The notes under the pieces were generated by a model that did not search any database, had not been told where the DNA came from, and was given only the letters and a program-made list of their open reading frames with translations. 64,000 nucleotides of DNA from Cryobacterium sp. (GTDB lineage: Bacteria; Actinomycetota; Actinomycetes; Actinomycetales; Microbacteriaceae), in contig NZ_JAODBG010000059.1 in NCBI RefSeq assembly GCF_025463825.1, positions 1 through 64,000 of the forward strand. The letters run 5' to 3'. A program made the translations under genes and the position numbers. Each line of letters begins with the position of its first letter. Within the stretch, counting starts at the first letter, position 1. Positions 21,616 through 30,784 of this stretch are shown here, in pieces.

Positions 21616-22732
21616 AGTCCAGCCAGGCACCCGGGTAGCCGTTCTCGGCGCGGGAAGCTGGGGCACCACCTTTGCCAAGATCCTCACCGACGGGGGAGCC
21701 GACGTCGTGCTCTGGGCCCGGCGGCCCGAACTGGCGCGGGAGATCACCGAGGGCCGCCGCAACAGCGACTACCTGCCCGGTATCAACCTTCCCGTCGGGC
21801 TGCGGGCGACGTCCCGGCTCGACCTGGCCCTGGCCGGGGCCGAGCAGGTCTTCGTGTCGGTACCGAGCCAGTCGCTGCGGGAGAACCTGATCGCCGCCGA
21901 ACCGTTCCTGGCCCCCAACGCGATCATCGTGTCGCTCATGAAGGGCGTCGAACGCGCATCCGGCCTGCGGATGAGCGAGGTCATCGAAGAGATCCTGCCG
22001 ATCGACCCGTCCCGCATCGCGGCCATCTCCGGGCCGAACCTGGCCCTTGAGATCGCCAAGGAGCAGCCCACGGCCGCCGTGGTGTCCTCGTCCAGCCTGG
22101 AGACCGCCCACGCGGTGGCCCTGCTGGCCACGACGAAGTACTTCCGCTCCTATGTGAACACCGACGTCATCGGCACCGAGTTCGGCGGCGTGCTGAAGAA
22201 CCTCATCGCCGTCGCGATCGGCATCGTCGACGGTGTCGGCTACGGCGAGAACACCAAGGCGTCGATCATCACCCGCGGACTCGTGGAGATGACCGACTTC
22301 GCCGTGGCCTACGGTGCGCAGCCGGAGACGCTGGCCGGCCTGGCCGGCCTCGGCGACCTCATCGCCACCTGCCAGTCGCCGTTGTCCCGCAACAACACCG
22401 CTGGGCGACTGCTCGGCCAGGGCTACAGCTACAACGACGTCATCGCGCAGATGCACCAGACCACCGAAGGCCTCGCCTCCGTGGGCCCGATCCTCGAGCT
22501 GGCCGGCGCCAAGGGTGTCGACATGCCCATCGTCGAACAGGTGCGACAGGTGCTGGCCGGTACGCTGAAGCCGCGGGATATCGCGCCCCACCTCACGACT
22601 GACTCCGGCGCACCGCAGGGTGAAAGGACCATTGATGACGGACAAACTCACGGTAGCGCTGCTGTTTGGGGGGCGTTCAAGCGAACATTCGATCAGCTGC
22701 GCCACAGCGGGCGGAGTACTGGCCGCAATTGA
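21605..22732 (+). CDS. gpsA: Glycerol-3-phosphate dehydrogenase [NAD(P)+]
   Basis: GpsA makes sn-glycerol-3-phosphate for phospholipids. The N-terminal nucleotide motif VLGAGSWGTTFA, the region SGPNLALEIA and the catalytic stretch LKNLIAVAIG are present. The likely start is TTG 21605, overlapping the plsC stop by 11 bases. The ORF is 375 aa, longer than usual (about 330-350): after APHLTTDSGAPQ about 35 residues continue in a different frame over the start of ddl, a 98-base overlap. The extra tail looks unselected and may reflect loss of an earlier stop. Confidence 0.92.
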   Translation: MKPKVQPGTRVAVLGAGSWGTTFAKILTDGGADVVLWARRPELAREITEGRRNSDYLPGINLPVGLRATSRLDLALAGAEQVFVSVPSQSLRENLIAAEPFLAPNAIIVSLMKGVERASGLRMSEVIEEILPIDPSRIAAISGPNLALEIAKEQPTAAVVSSSSLETAHAVALLATTKYFRSYVNTDVIGTEFGGVLKNLIAVAIGIVDGVGYGENTKASIITRGLVEMTDFAVAYGAQPETLAGLAGLGDLIATCQSPLSRNNTAGRLLGQGYSYNDVIAQMHQTTEGLASVGPILELAGAKGVDMPIVEQVRQVLAGTLKPRDIAPHLTTDSGAPQGERTIDDGQTHGSAAVWGAFKRTFDQLRHSGRSTGRN

Positions 22733-23762
22733 CCGCGACCGGTACACCGTCATCCCGGTCGGCATCACCCGGGGCGGCGCGTTCGTGCTCGAGGACGACG
22801 ACCCGACAAAGTTCACGTTGTCCGCGGCGGCCCTGCCGGAAGTAATCGACAACGGCACCCGGGTGCTCTGGCCCGACAGCGCCGCCAGCCGGGAACTGAG
22901 CGTCGTCGACGCATCCGGCCGGCGGAGCCTGGGCAGCATCGACCTGGTCTTCCCGATCCTGCACGGCCCCTACGGCGAGGACGGCACGGTGCAGGGGATG
23001 CTCGAACTCGTCGACCTGCCGTTCGTCGGCTCCGGCGTGCTCGCCTCCGCCATCGGCATGGACAAGCACTTCACCAAGACCGTGCTGCAGCAGGCGTCGC
23101 TGGCCGTGGCGCCGTGGCGCACCATTTCAGCGGATGACTGGGCGGAGGCCCCCGGGATGGCCTACGCCGCGCTCGAAGACCTCGGCCTGCCCGCCTTCGT
23201 CAAGCCCGCCCGCGCCGGCTCCAGCGTCGGTGTCAGCCGGGTCACCTCGGCGGACCAGCTGGCCGAGGCCATGACCGTCGCGCTGTCCGAGGACGACAAA
23301 GTGCTCATCGAGACCGGCCTGGTCGGCCGGGAACTCGAGGTCGCCGTGCTGCAGGGCCGCCCCGGCGAGCCCGCCCACGCCTCCGTCGCCGGCGAGGTCG
23401 TCGTCACCGGCCGCGACTTCTACGACTTCGCCGCCAAGTACCTCGACGCCGCCGGCATCGACCTGGTCTGCCCGGCGAACCTCGCCGCGGCCGACCTGGC
23501 CGAAATGCAGCGCATCGCGGTGCGGGCCTTCGAGGCAATCGACGCCGGCGGCCTGGCCCGGGTGGACTTCTTCCTGACCGCGGAGGGCTGGGTGATCAAC
23601 GAGATCAACACGATGCCCGGCTTCACACCGATCTCGATGTTCCCCAGCTGCTGGTTGGCCAGCGGGTACACCTACCCGCAGCTGATCGACGAGCTCATCG
23701 ACGTGGCCCTGGCCCGTGCGGCGCACCGCCGCCGCCGCACATCCGCCGTCGTCGCCGACTAG
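22635..23762 (+). CDS. ddl: D-alanine--D-alanine ligase
   Basis: The 375-aa ATP-grasp enzyme joins two D-alanines for peptidoglycan. LFGGRSSEHSIS, HGPYGEDGTVQG, the ATP-lid Lys/Ser region KPARAGSSVGVSR and the metal motif EINTMPGFTPISMFP are present. I prefer the ATG at 22635 (MTDKLTVAL), preceded by GAAAGGACC, to the GTG at 22620. Its first 98 bases overlap the gpsA ORF. Confidence 0.95.
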   Translation: MTDKLTVALLFGGRSSEHSISCATAGGVLAAIDRDRYTVIPVGITRGGAFVLEDDDPTKFTLSAAALPEVIDNGTRVLWPDSAASRELSVVDASGRRSLGSIDLVFPILHGPYGEDGTVQGMLELVDLPFVGSGVLASAIGMDKHFTKTVLQQASLAVAPWRTISADDWAEAPGMAYAALEDLGLPAFVKPARAGSSVGVSRVTSADQLAEAMTVALSEDDKVLIETGLVGRELEVAVLQGRPGEPAHASVAGEVVVTGRDFYDFAAKYLDAAGIDLVCPANLAAADLAEMQRIAVRAFEAIDAGGLARVDFFLTAEGWVINEINTMPGFTPISMFPSCWLASGYTYPQLIDELIDVALARAAHRRRRTSAVVAD

Positions 23763-23791
23763 CGCTTTCCCGCCCGCCCGCGACTTGCCGG

Positions 23792-23826
23792 TTGAGGCCC
23801 CCTCAGAGCGTCTGAATGGGCCTCAA
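23792..23826. terminator. Hairpin between convergent ddl and DUF3515 genes
   Basis: The outer arms TTGAGGCCC and GGGCCTCAA enclose a second stem, TCAGA-GCG-TCTGA. It lies 30 bases after the ddl stop and 44 bases from the stop of the converging gene, so it probably terminates both. Confidence 0.65.
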
Positions 23827-23869
23827 GTGTCATCTCACGACGGAGGGGCGCTTCCGAAGGAGCGGGGTG

Positions 23870-24436
23870 TTACGGGGCCGGGGTCTCGGTCGGCAGGGTG
23901 ACGTCGGCGGCGTCCAGGCACTGGGAGGTGGCGGGAATGTATCCGATGGCGTCGGCCAGGTCGACCATCGTGGTCGAGCCGCTGACCAGCTCGGAATCGA
24001 TGTAGACCTCGGTGGCGGGGTCACGGCCGTACGTCGTGTACCGGTAGTTGGGCGCCTCCGAGTCGTCTTCGATCCAGTCGATGCCATTGATGTTCACACA
24101 GGGCAGCGTAGTGGGCCCCGGCACCGTGACCCCGCAGGTGAGCAGCACGGCGGTCGGGTCGCCCCAGGCGCCCGTGGCCTGGGCGTTGGTCTCGCGCTCC
24201 GGCTGGTCGGCGACCGAGGCGGGCAGGTGCACGATGACATCGGCGCAGTCCGGATTCACGGCATCGTCTGCGGCCTGCATGGGAACGGCGGCGGAGCATC
24301 CGGCCAGCGCTACGGCGGCGACGCTGAGCAGCACCGCCCCGGCGGTGCGGACTGAGCGAGCGGTGCGGTGCCGGGCGGCGCCGGCTTCGGGGCGGGGCGC
24401 GCTGTCGGTGTGCAGGTGCGTGAGCGGGGGAGTCAT
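23870..24436 (-). CDS. DUF3515-family lipoprotein
   Basis: The 188-aa protein has a type II signal peptide with lipobox LAGC near residue 48, after a long basic N-terminus. The mature part contains four or more conserved Cys (PDCADV, LLTCGV, LPCVN, SQCLD), consistent with disulphides outside the membrane. I recognise the family as the actinobacterial DUF3515 proteins found next to ddl and thiL; the function is unknown. The start ATG 24436 is 7 bases from a TAACCT -10 box. Confidence 0.85.
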   Translation of the reverse strand: MTPPLTHLHTDSAPRPEAGAARHRTARSVRTAGAVLLSVAAVALAGCSAAVPMQAADDAVNPDCADVIVHLPASVADQPERETNAQATGAWGDPTAVLLTCGVTVPGPTTLPCVNINGIDWIEDDSEAPNYRYTTYGRDPATEVYIDSELVSGSTTMVDLADAIGYIPATSQCLDAADVTLPTETPAP

Positions 24437-24443
24437 CGCATTC

Positions 24444-24453
24444 AGGTTACCGT
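24444..24453. promoter_or_regulatory. Overlapping divergent -10 boxes, DUF3515 gene and thiL
   Basis: On the minus strand TAACCT (complement of 24444-24449) lies 7 bases from the DUF3515 ATG. On the plus strand TACCGT (24448-24453) lies 7 bases from the thiL ATG. The two boxes share two bases, so polymerase binding should be mutually exclusive. Confidence 0.5.
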
Positions 24454-24460
24454 TTGAAGT

Positions 24461-25471
24461 ATGACGAATGCAGCGGCCGCGATGCCGGCGCCGGCCGAGA
24501 AGACCCTGGCGGACCTGACCGAGGGTGAGGTCCTCGCCCAGATTTTCCCGCGGCTGCCGCACGCCGACACCGAGCTGCTCGGCCCGGGCGACGACGCCGC
24601 CGTGCTCTCCGCCGCGGACGGCCGGTTCGTCGTCACCTGCGACATGATGGTGCAGGGACCGGACTTCCGCCTGGCCTGGTCGACCCCGCACAACCTGGGC
24701 TGGAAGGCCGCCGCCACCAACCTCTCCGACGTGGCAGCGATGGGCGCCCGGCCGACGGCGCTGGTGGTGGCGATCGCCGCACCGCCGTCCACCCCGATCT
24801 CGGTGATCCTGGGCATCGCCGACGGGCTGCGGGACGGCTGTGCGGCGCTCGCCCCCGGGTGCGGCGTCGTGGGCGGCGACCTCTCGGCCTCCGACGCGCT
24901 GACCCTGTCGATCACCGCGTTCGGCGACCTCGAGGGCCGACCTCCGGTGCTGCGCTCGGGGGCCTCCGTCGGGGACGTCGTCGCGCACGCCGGTCGGCTC
25001 GGTGACGCCGGGATCGGCCTCGGCTTGCTGTTCCGCCACGGGGTCGACTCCGACGGTGTACCCAGCAGCGTGCACGCCGACGCGCTCAAGGCCCAGCAAC
25101 GGCAGTTCGTCGACGCCCAGCTGGCACCGGAGCCGCCAATCCACCTGGGGCCGGTTGCGGCGCTGGCCGGCGCGACAGCCATGCTCGACGTGTCCGACGG
25201 CCTGGCCATCGACGCGGGCCGGCTCGCCCGGGCCAGCCGGGTCGGCGTGAACTTCGACTCAGCGGCCCTGGGCGCCCGGCCGGAGCTCGCGCTCGGCGGC
25301 GGCGAGGATCACGGCCTCCTCGCCACGTTCCCGCCCGACGCGGCGCTCCCGGCGGGATTTCGGCGCCTCGGCGAAGTCACCGACCAGGCGGGCGTCGTCC
25401 TGGTGGACGGCCGACCGCACACGCAGGGCGGCTGGGACCCGTACCTGGGCTGGGACGGCGCCGTCGGCTGA
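24461..25471 (+). CDS. thiL: Thiamine-monophosphate kinase
   Basis: ThiL phosphorylates thiamine monophosphate to thiamine diphosphate. The 336-aa protein shows the PurM-like fold with GPGDDAAVL, NLSDVAAMGA, GGDLSAS, VSDGLAID and GGGEDHGLLAT. There are no other thiamine genes in the window; the location beside ddl is conserved in Microbacteriaceae. Confidence 0.94.
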   Translation: MTNAAAAMPAPAEKTLADLTEGEVLAQIFPRLPHADTELLGPGDDAAVLSAADGRFVVTCDMMVQGPDFRLAWSTPHNLGWKAAATNLSDVAAMGARPTALVVAIAAPPSTPISVILGIADGLRDGCAALAPGCGVVGGDLSASDALTLSITAFGDLEGRPPVLRSGASVGDVVAHAGRLGDAGIGLGLLFRHGVDSDGVPSSVHADALKAQQRQFVDAQLAPEPPIHLGPVAALAGATAMLDVSDGLAIDAGRLARASRVGVNFDSAALGARPELALGGGEDHGLLATFPPDAALPAGFRRLGEVTDQAGVVLVDGRPHTQGGWDPYLGWDGAVG

Positions 25472-25539
25472 GCCGGCTGCAAGGTGGGGGCGCCGCTTAG
25501 GTGCGGCCCGCGGGGCCCGGGTCGCGGCACCGAGGCCAA

Positions 25540-26082
25540 CTAGCGCGGGGCCTTGACGAGGGTGCGGGCGATGTCGCGGGCCCAGGCTTCGATCTCGGGC
25601 CAGTTCCGGAAGTAGCCGGCCGGGATCTTCTCGGCGGCACCAGGGAACTTGCGAATCATGCGGTGCGGCAGACTCAACGCTCCAGGGTCGATGGCGCCGA
25701 AGAAAACGCGGTCCTCGACGGGCCGCACCGTGGTGCTGAAGTCGGCGATTTCGGCCGGGACGTTGATCTCGCGCAGGTCGACACCGTCCGCATCGGTGTC
25801 CGCGGTACCGAGCGGGCCGCTGCTGAACAACCACACGAGATGCTCCAGCAACGTGGGCTGGTGGTGTCGTACGAAGGTCGACGCGGCCGCCAGCCAGTGC
25901 CCCAGGTAGACGGCGCTCCCCACGACGAAGGCGTCGAATCCCGCGACCTTCTCGGCGTGCGGCGGCTCCGCCGCGTCGAACACTTCGGTGTCGATGCCGG
26001 CGAGCCTGAGTTCGGCGCCGATCCGTTCCGCGATGCCCTTCGTGGCGCCGTAATGGCTTGCACAGACAACCGCTACGCGCAC
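25540..26082 (-). CDS. Flavodoxin-domain protein
   Basis: The 180-aa protein has an N-terminal FMN-binding loop ASHYGATKGIAERI, the second loop region GSAVYLGHWL, and a C-terminal motif FFGAIDP seen in HemG-like menaquinone-dependent protoporphyrinogen oxidases and related flavodoxins. Activity is not assignable. The GTG at 26082 (VRVAVVCASHYG) is preceded by GAAAGG; the track's longer start adds 48 implausible residues. The spacer 25472-25539 toward thiL shows only weak GC-rich repeats. Confidence 0.8.
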   Translation of the reverse strand: MRVAVVCASHYGATKGIAERIGAELRLAGIDTEVFDAAEPPHAEKVAGFDAFVVGSAVYLGHWLAAASTFVRHHQPTLLEHLVWLFSSGPLGTADTDADGVDLREINVPAEIADFSTTVRPVEDRVFFGAIDPGALSLPHRMIRKFPGAAEKIPAGYFRNWPEIEAWARDIARTLVKAPR

Positions 26083-26179
26083 GGAGTCGACCTTTCGCTC
26101 GCGGTGGCCGGGATTTGGCCGCACAGCCCACGCTATGCCTGAAATTACGTTCTGACCAGCCCTCCCGGCGATGGCCGCG

Positions 26180-26755
26180 TCAGGAGGGGCTGGCGACCGC
26201 GGCGTACCAGAGGGTCGTGTCGCCATAGCTCTTGCGCCGCTCCCGTTCGAGGCCGGGGCCCCACATGGGTTCGGGGGACCGGGAGGACCGTTCCACCACC
26301 ACGAGGGCGTCGCGGTCGAGCAACGGGGTCAGGGCGGCGAGATTCGCGGCCAGTTCGCTGTCGGGAAGGTCGTACGGCGGGTCGAGGAAGACCAGGTCGA
26401 AGCCGTCCGGGGTGGAGGCCAGGAACGACGCCACCGCCTGGCTGGACACGGAGATGGACAGCTCGGTTCCCTGGGGCGCGGCCTTGTGCACGGCCGCGGC
26501 GTTCTTGCGGCAGGACTGGCTGGCGGCGAAGCCGTTCTCCACCAGGGTGACCACCCGGGCGCCCCGGCTGGCGGCCTCGAGGCCGAGCGCCCCAGAGCCG
26601 GCATAGAGGTCGAGCACCCGGTAGCCGCGCACGGCGTCGCGCGCATCGAGGGCGGAGAACATCGCCTCGCGGACCTGGTCGCTGGTGGGGCGGGTGCCCT
26701 TCGCCGGCACGGTGAGGGTGAGGGAGCCGGCGAACCCGGCGATAATTCGCGTCAT
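26180..26755 (-). CDS. rsmD: 16S rRNA (guanine(966)-N(2))-methyltransferase
   Basis: The 191-aa class I methyltransferase has the SAM motif DLYAGSGALGLEA and the catalytic FLDPPYDLP (N6/N2 amino-methyltransferase type). N-terminal MTRIIAG and TRPTSDQVREAMFSAL are RsmD signatures. It modifies G966 of 16S rRNA. It diverges from recG; TAGGCT lies 8 bases upstream of its ATG. Confidence 0.93.
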   Translation of the reverse strand: MTRIIAGFAGSLTLTVPAKGTRPTSDQVREAMFSALDARDAVRGYRVLDLYAGSGALGLEAASRGARVVTLVENGFAASQSCRKNAAAVHKAAPQGTELSISVSSQAVASFLASTPDGFDLVFLDPPYDLPDSELAANLAALTPLLDRDALVVVERSSRSPEPMWGPGLERERRKSYGDTTLWYAAVASPS

Positions 26756-26763
26756 TTGCTTCG

Positions 26764-26810
26764 AGCCTAGCGGCCGGGCTGCATCCGCTGTCGGTGGGGA
26801 CGTTTAGCAT
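26764..26810. promoter_or_regulatory. Divergent leaderless promoters of rsmD and recG
   Basis: The minus-strand TAGGCT (complement of 26764-26769) is 8 bases from the rsmD ATG. The plus-strand TAGCAT (26805-26810) is 6 bases from the recG ATG. Confidence 0.5.
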
Positions 26811-26816
26811 CGAAGT

Positions 26817-29054
26817 ATGACCGGTTCGGATGCCGCCGCCACCCCGCGCGACCCTTTCGACGACCCCACCCCGCTGACCCTGGACTCCCCGTTGCGCGTC
26901 GTCCTGGCCGCTGGCCCCGCCACCGTGCTGGCCAAGGCCTTCGGCATGGCCACGGTGGCCGACCTGCTCAGCCACTACCCGCGCCGTTACGCCCGGCGCG
27001 GCGAGCTCACCACCCTGGCCGAACTGCCCCTCGACGAATCCGTCACCGTGCTGGCCGAGGTGATCTCGGTCAGCGTTCAGGACTACGGCCGCGCGCAGCC
27101 GGGCAAGAAGGCGCTGCACCGCACCAAGGTCGTGATCTCCGACGGCCACGGCATGCTCCCGCTCACCTTCTTCAACAAACCGTGGCTGATCAAGACCCTG
27201 CGCCCGGGCATGCGCGGGATGTTCTCCGGCAAGGTCACGGTCTTCAACAAATCCCGCCAGCTCGCCCAGCCCGACTACCAGATCGTGCCCGGCAGTGACG
27301 ACCCGATGGATGCCACGATCTCGACGGCCGATGCGGCGGAGGCCCGGCTCTGGGGGCAGCGGCCCATCCCCATTTACCCGGCCACCGCGGCCATGACCAG
27401 CTGGCAGATCGCCAAGATCATCGTGGACGTGCTGGGGCAGCTCGGCCCGGTCGACGACCCGATCCCGGAGCAGATGCGCCTGGAGCGGTCCCTCCTCGGA
27501 CACCGCGACGCGCTCACCCTCATCCACCGCCCCGTCACCGACGAAGAATGGAACGCGGCCAGGGCGACGCTGCGGTTCACCGAGGCCTTCGTGCTGCAGT
27601 GCGTGCTCGTGCAGCAGCACACCGAGCACCGGGCCCTGCGTACCACGGTGCGGTTGCCGGTACCCGGCGGGTACCTGGAGCGCTTCGACGCGGCTCTGCC
27701 CTTCGCGCTCACCGTCGACCAGGAGGTCACCGGCGCCGAGATTGCGCGGGACATGGGGCTGACCGCGCCCATGAACCGGCTCGTGCAGGGTGAGGTGGGC
27801 TCCGGAAAGACCGTCGTCGCCTTACGGGCCATGCTCGCCGTGGCGGACTCGGGCGGCCAGGCGGCGCTGCTCGCCCCCACCGAGGTGCTCGCCGGGCAAC
27901 ACCTGCGCTCGATGACCAGCATCCTGGGGCCCGACCTGGCGGCCGAACTGATGCCTACGCTGCTGACCGGCCAGCTGCCCGCAGCCGCCCGGCGCAAGGC
28001 GCTGCTGCGCACGGTGTCCGGGCAGGCGCGCATCGTCATCGGTACCCACGCCCTGCTCAGCGATGCCGTGCAGTTCTTCGACCTCGGGCTCGTCGTGATC
28101 GACGAACAGCACCGGTTCGGCGTCGACCAGCGGGAAGCCCTCCGGCTCAAGGCCGAGCTGCCGCCGCACGTGCTCGTTCTCACCGCCACCCCCATTCCCC
28201 GCACCATCGCCATGACGGTTTTCGGCGACCTCGACGTGAGCACCATCGCCATGCTCCCCGCCGGGCGGCCGGGCATCGAGAGCTTCGTCGTGCCGCTCGA
28301 CGAGAAACCGGCCTGGGTGATGCGGGTCTGGCAGCGTCTGTCGGAGGAACTTGCGCTGGGCCGGCAGTGTTTCGTGGTGTGCCCGGCCATCGCTCCGAAG
28401 AAGCTTGAGCAGGGCGAGGAGATCGACTTCGACGCCGCTCCGATGACCACCGTCGAGGAGTTGCTCGCCGATCTTCGCCGGCATCCGCTGCTGAGGGCCG
28501 CCCGCATCGAAGGGCTGCACGGCGCCATGAGCACCGACGAGAAGGACGCCACCATGCAGGCGTTCGCGGCCGGCGACATCCAGGTGCTCGTGGCCACCAC
28601 CGTGATCGAGGTGGGTGTCGACGTGCCCAACGCCTCCGCGATGGTGGTGATGGACGCGGACCGGTTCGGGGTCTCGCAGCTGCACCAGCTGCGCGGCCGG
28701 GTCGGCCGCGGCGGTGTCCCCGGCCTGTGCCTGCTCGTGACGACCGCGCCGATCGGCTCGCCGGCCCGGGAACGGATCGAGGCGGTCGCCAAGACACTCG
28801 ACGGATTCGAGCTGGCCCAGGTGGACCTCGAGCAACGCCAGGAGGGCGATGTCCTGGGGCGGTTCCAGTCCGGCGGGCAGTCCTCGCTCCGGCTGCTCCG
28901 GGTGGCGACCGACGGCGACATCATTTCCGACGCGCGCACCGCGGCTCGGGAACTCATCGGGGGAGACCCGGAGATCCGCACGATCCCCGCGTTGCGGGCC
29001 GCCGTGCGACGTCGCCTCGACGACTCGGAGCGGGCCGCGCTGTCCAAGGGCTGA
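26817..29054 (+). CDS. recG: ATP-dependent DNA helicase RecG
   Basis: RecG remodels stalled forks and Holliday junctions. The 745-aa protein has an N-terminal OB/wedge domain (about 1-260), then superfamily 2 helicase motifs: [12 protein letters not shown] (Walker A), [10 protein letters not shown] (DEQH box), TATPIPRT, and motif [12 protein letters not shown]. The C-terminal region is complete. A leaderless start at ATG 26817 is supported by TAGCAT. Confidence 0.95.
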   Translation: MTGSDAAATPRDPFDDPTPLTLDSPLRVVLAAGPATVLAKAFGMATVADLLSHYPRRYARRGELTTLAELPLDESVTVLAEVISVSVQDYGRAQPGKKALHRTKVVISDGHGMLPLTFFNKPWLIKTLRPGMRGMFSGKVTVFNKSRQLAQPDYQIVPGSDDPMDATISTADAAEARLWGQRPIPIYPATAAMTSWQIAKIIVDVLGQLGPVDDPIPEQMRLERSLLGHRDALTLIHRPVTDEEWNAARATLRFTEAFVLQCVLVQQHTEHRALRTTVRLPVPGGYLERFDAALPFALTVDQEVTGAEIARDMGLTAPMNRLVQGEVGSGKTVVALRAMLAVADSGGQAALLAPTEVLAGQHLRSMTSILGPDLAAELMPTLLTGQLPAAARRKALLRTVSGQARIVIGTHALLSDAVQFFDLGLVVIDEQHRFGVDQREALRLKAELPPHVLVLTATPIPRTIAMTVFGDLDVSTIAMLPAGRPGIESFVVPLDEKPAWVMRVWQRLSEELALGRQCFVVCPAIAPKKLEQGEEIDFDAAPMTTVEELLADLRRHPLLRAARIEGLHGAMSTDEKDATMQAFAAGDIQVLVATTVIEVGVDVPNASAMVVMDADRFGVSQLHQLRGRVGRGGVPGLCLLVTTAPIGSPARERIEAVAKTLDGFELAQVDLEQRQEGDVLGRFQSGGQSSLRLLRVATDGDIISDARTAARELIGGDPEIRTIPALRAAVRRRLDDSERAALSKG

Positions 29055-29138
29055 ACCGGACCAGACCGGGCTTGCTGGCAATCGTCCCGACGTCCACCCA
29101 ATCCGGCGGCCCGGGCAGCGGGCGCTCCGGGCTGGCGC

Positions 29139-29144
29139 TAGGGT
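29139..29144 (+). promoter_or_regulatory. -10 box of coaD
   Basis: TAGGGT ends 7 bases before the coaD ATG at 29152, with no ribosome-binding sequence between. The remaining spacer after recG (29055-29138) holds nothing recognisable. Confidence 0.55.
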
Positions 29145-29151
29145 GAACCGT

Positions 29152-29640
29152 ATGCGCCGGATCGCCGTTGTCCCTGGTTCCTTCGACCCCGTCACCCTGG
29201 GGCATCTTGACGTGATCCAGCGAGCGGCGGGCCTGTTCGACGAGCTTCATGTTCTCGTGGTGCACAACCCGGCCAAGTCGGCACTGCTCCCCATCACGCA
29301 GCGGGTGTCCCTCATCGAACGGTCCATCGCCGAGGGCGATCTGCCGTCGAACATCGTCGTGAGCTCGTGGAGCGTCGGGCTGCTCGTGGACTACTGCATC
29401 GACGTGGGGGCCAGCGTTCTGGTCAAGGGCATCCGCTCGCAGATCGACGTGGCCTATGAGACACCGATGGCGATCGTCAACCGCAATCTGGCGGCGGTCG
29501 AGACCGTGTTCATGTTGCCGGATCCGGCGCACGCACACGTCTCGAGCTCGCTGGTGCGGCAGGTCGCAGCCCTGGGCGGTGACATCGCGCCATACGTGCC
29601 GCCGTCGGTGGCGGCCTTCCTGAATCGACCGCTCGCATGA
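29152..29640 (+). CDS. coaD: Phosphopantetheine adenylyltransferase
   Basis: CoaD transfers AMP to 4'-phosphopantetheine in coenzyme A synthesis. The 162-aa protein has the nucleotidyltransferase motif [11 protein letters not shown], the substrate-binding [13 protein letters not shown] and the second ATP motif HVSSSLVR. The start at 29152 is fixed by this N-terminus and the leaderless promoter. Its TGA overlaps the ATG of the moxR gene. Confidence 0.96.
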   Translation: MRRIAVVPGSFDPVTLGHLDVIQRAAGLFDELHVLVVHNPAKSALLPITQRVSLIERSIAEGDLPSNIVVSSWSVGLLVDYCIDVGASVLVKGIRSQIDVAYETPMAIVNRNLAAVETVFMLPDPAHAHVSSSLVRQVAALGGDIAPYVPPSVAAFLNRPLA

Positions 29641-30722
29641 ACGCGAATCCGGGGCGGCTGATCACCGGCGGAGTCTCGACCGGAACCGCCCCCGTTCACC
29701 AGAGCGGTGGGGCCGACGCCTACGGGCGGGCGGACGGCGACGAGACCGTTTCCCTCGACGATGTGCAGCGCGCCGCGCTGGCGATCATGCGCAATGTCGA
29801 GTCGGTCATCGACGGGAAGCATTCCGCGGTGCAGATCGCGCTGACCGTGTTGCTTGCGGAGGGACATCTCCTTATCGAGGACGTTCCGGGGGTCGGTAAG
29901 ACCATGCTCGCCAAGGCCCTGGCCAGGTCGGTGGATTCCAGCGTCACCCGTATCCAGTTCACGCCCGACCTGCTGCCCTCCGACGTGACGGGTGTGTCGG
30001 TGTACAACCAGATCGATCGCCGGTTCGAGTTCAAACCCGGCCCCATCTTCGCCAACATCGTGATCGGCGATGAGATCAACCGGGCCAGTCCGAAGACCCA
30101 GTCTGCGCTGCTCGAGTGCATGGAGGAACGCCAGGTCACTGTGGACGGCCACAGCTACCGGCTCGAGCGCCCCTTCACGGTGGTGGCCACGCAGAACCCG
30201 ATCGAGATGGAAGGCACCTACGCGCTGCCCGAAGCGCAGCGCGACCGGTTCATGGCGCGTATCTCGATGGGCTACCCGGACTCCGCGTCCGAATTGGCGA
30301 TGCTGGACTCCCGTGACATCAGCAGCCCGCTCGCCCAGATCGACGCCGTGGTGACCGCGGGTCAACTGCGTGGCATGATGACGGCCGCCCGTGCCGTGTT
30401 CGCGTCCAGTGCGGTCAAGGAATACGCCGTGGCGGTGGTGCGCGCCACGAGGGACGACCGTGACCTGCGGCTGGGCGCCAGCCCGCGCGCGACCCTGCAG
30501 CTGATCCGAGCCGCGAAGGCGCAGGCCGCGCTGCACGGCCGGGAGTATGTCCTCCCCGACGACATCGACACCCTTGCCGTAGCGGTCCTCGGCCACCGGC
30601 TGGTACCGACCACCCGGGCCCTCGGGCATCGCTCCCAGGACAGCGCCCTGCTCATCGAGGAGACGGTGCGCCGGATCCTGGCATCGACGCCGGTGCCGAC
30701 GGGTTCGCAGGGCCGGTTGTAG
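29637..30722 (+). CDS. MoxR-family AAA+ ATPase
   Basis: The 361-aa protein has Walker [10 protein letters not shown], Walker [18 protein letters not shown] and the sensor region [20 protein letters not shown], all typical of the MoxR branch. These ATPases act as chaperones and are encoded with DUF58 and transglutaminase-like proteins, as here. The ATG overlaps coaD by 4 bases. The client is probably the DUF58 protein or a complex containing it. Confidence 0.92.
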   Translation: MNANPGRLITGGVSTGTAPVHQSGGADAYGRADGDETVSLDDVQRAALAIMRNVESVIDGKHSAVQIALTVLLAEGHLLIEDVPGVGKTMLAKALARSVDSSVTRIQFTPDLLPSDVTGVSVYNQIDRRFEFKPGPIFANIVIGDEINRASPKTQSALLECMEERQVTVDGHSYRLERPFTVVATQNPIEMEGTYALPEAQRDRFMARISMGYPDSASELAMLDSRDISSPLAQIDAVVTAGQLRGMMTAARAVFASSAVKEYAVAVVRATRDDRDLRLGASPRATLQLIRAAKAQAALHGREYVLPDDIDTLAVAVLGHRLVPTTRALGHRSQDSALLIEETVRRILASTPVPTGSQGRL

Positions 30723-30784
30723 CCGGTGGGCTGGGCCGCGGCGGGTATCGGCGTCATGATGGATGAGACGCAGAGGAACGGGCC

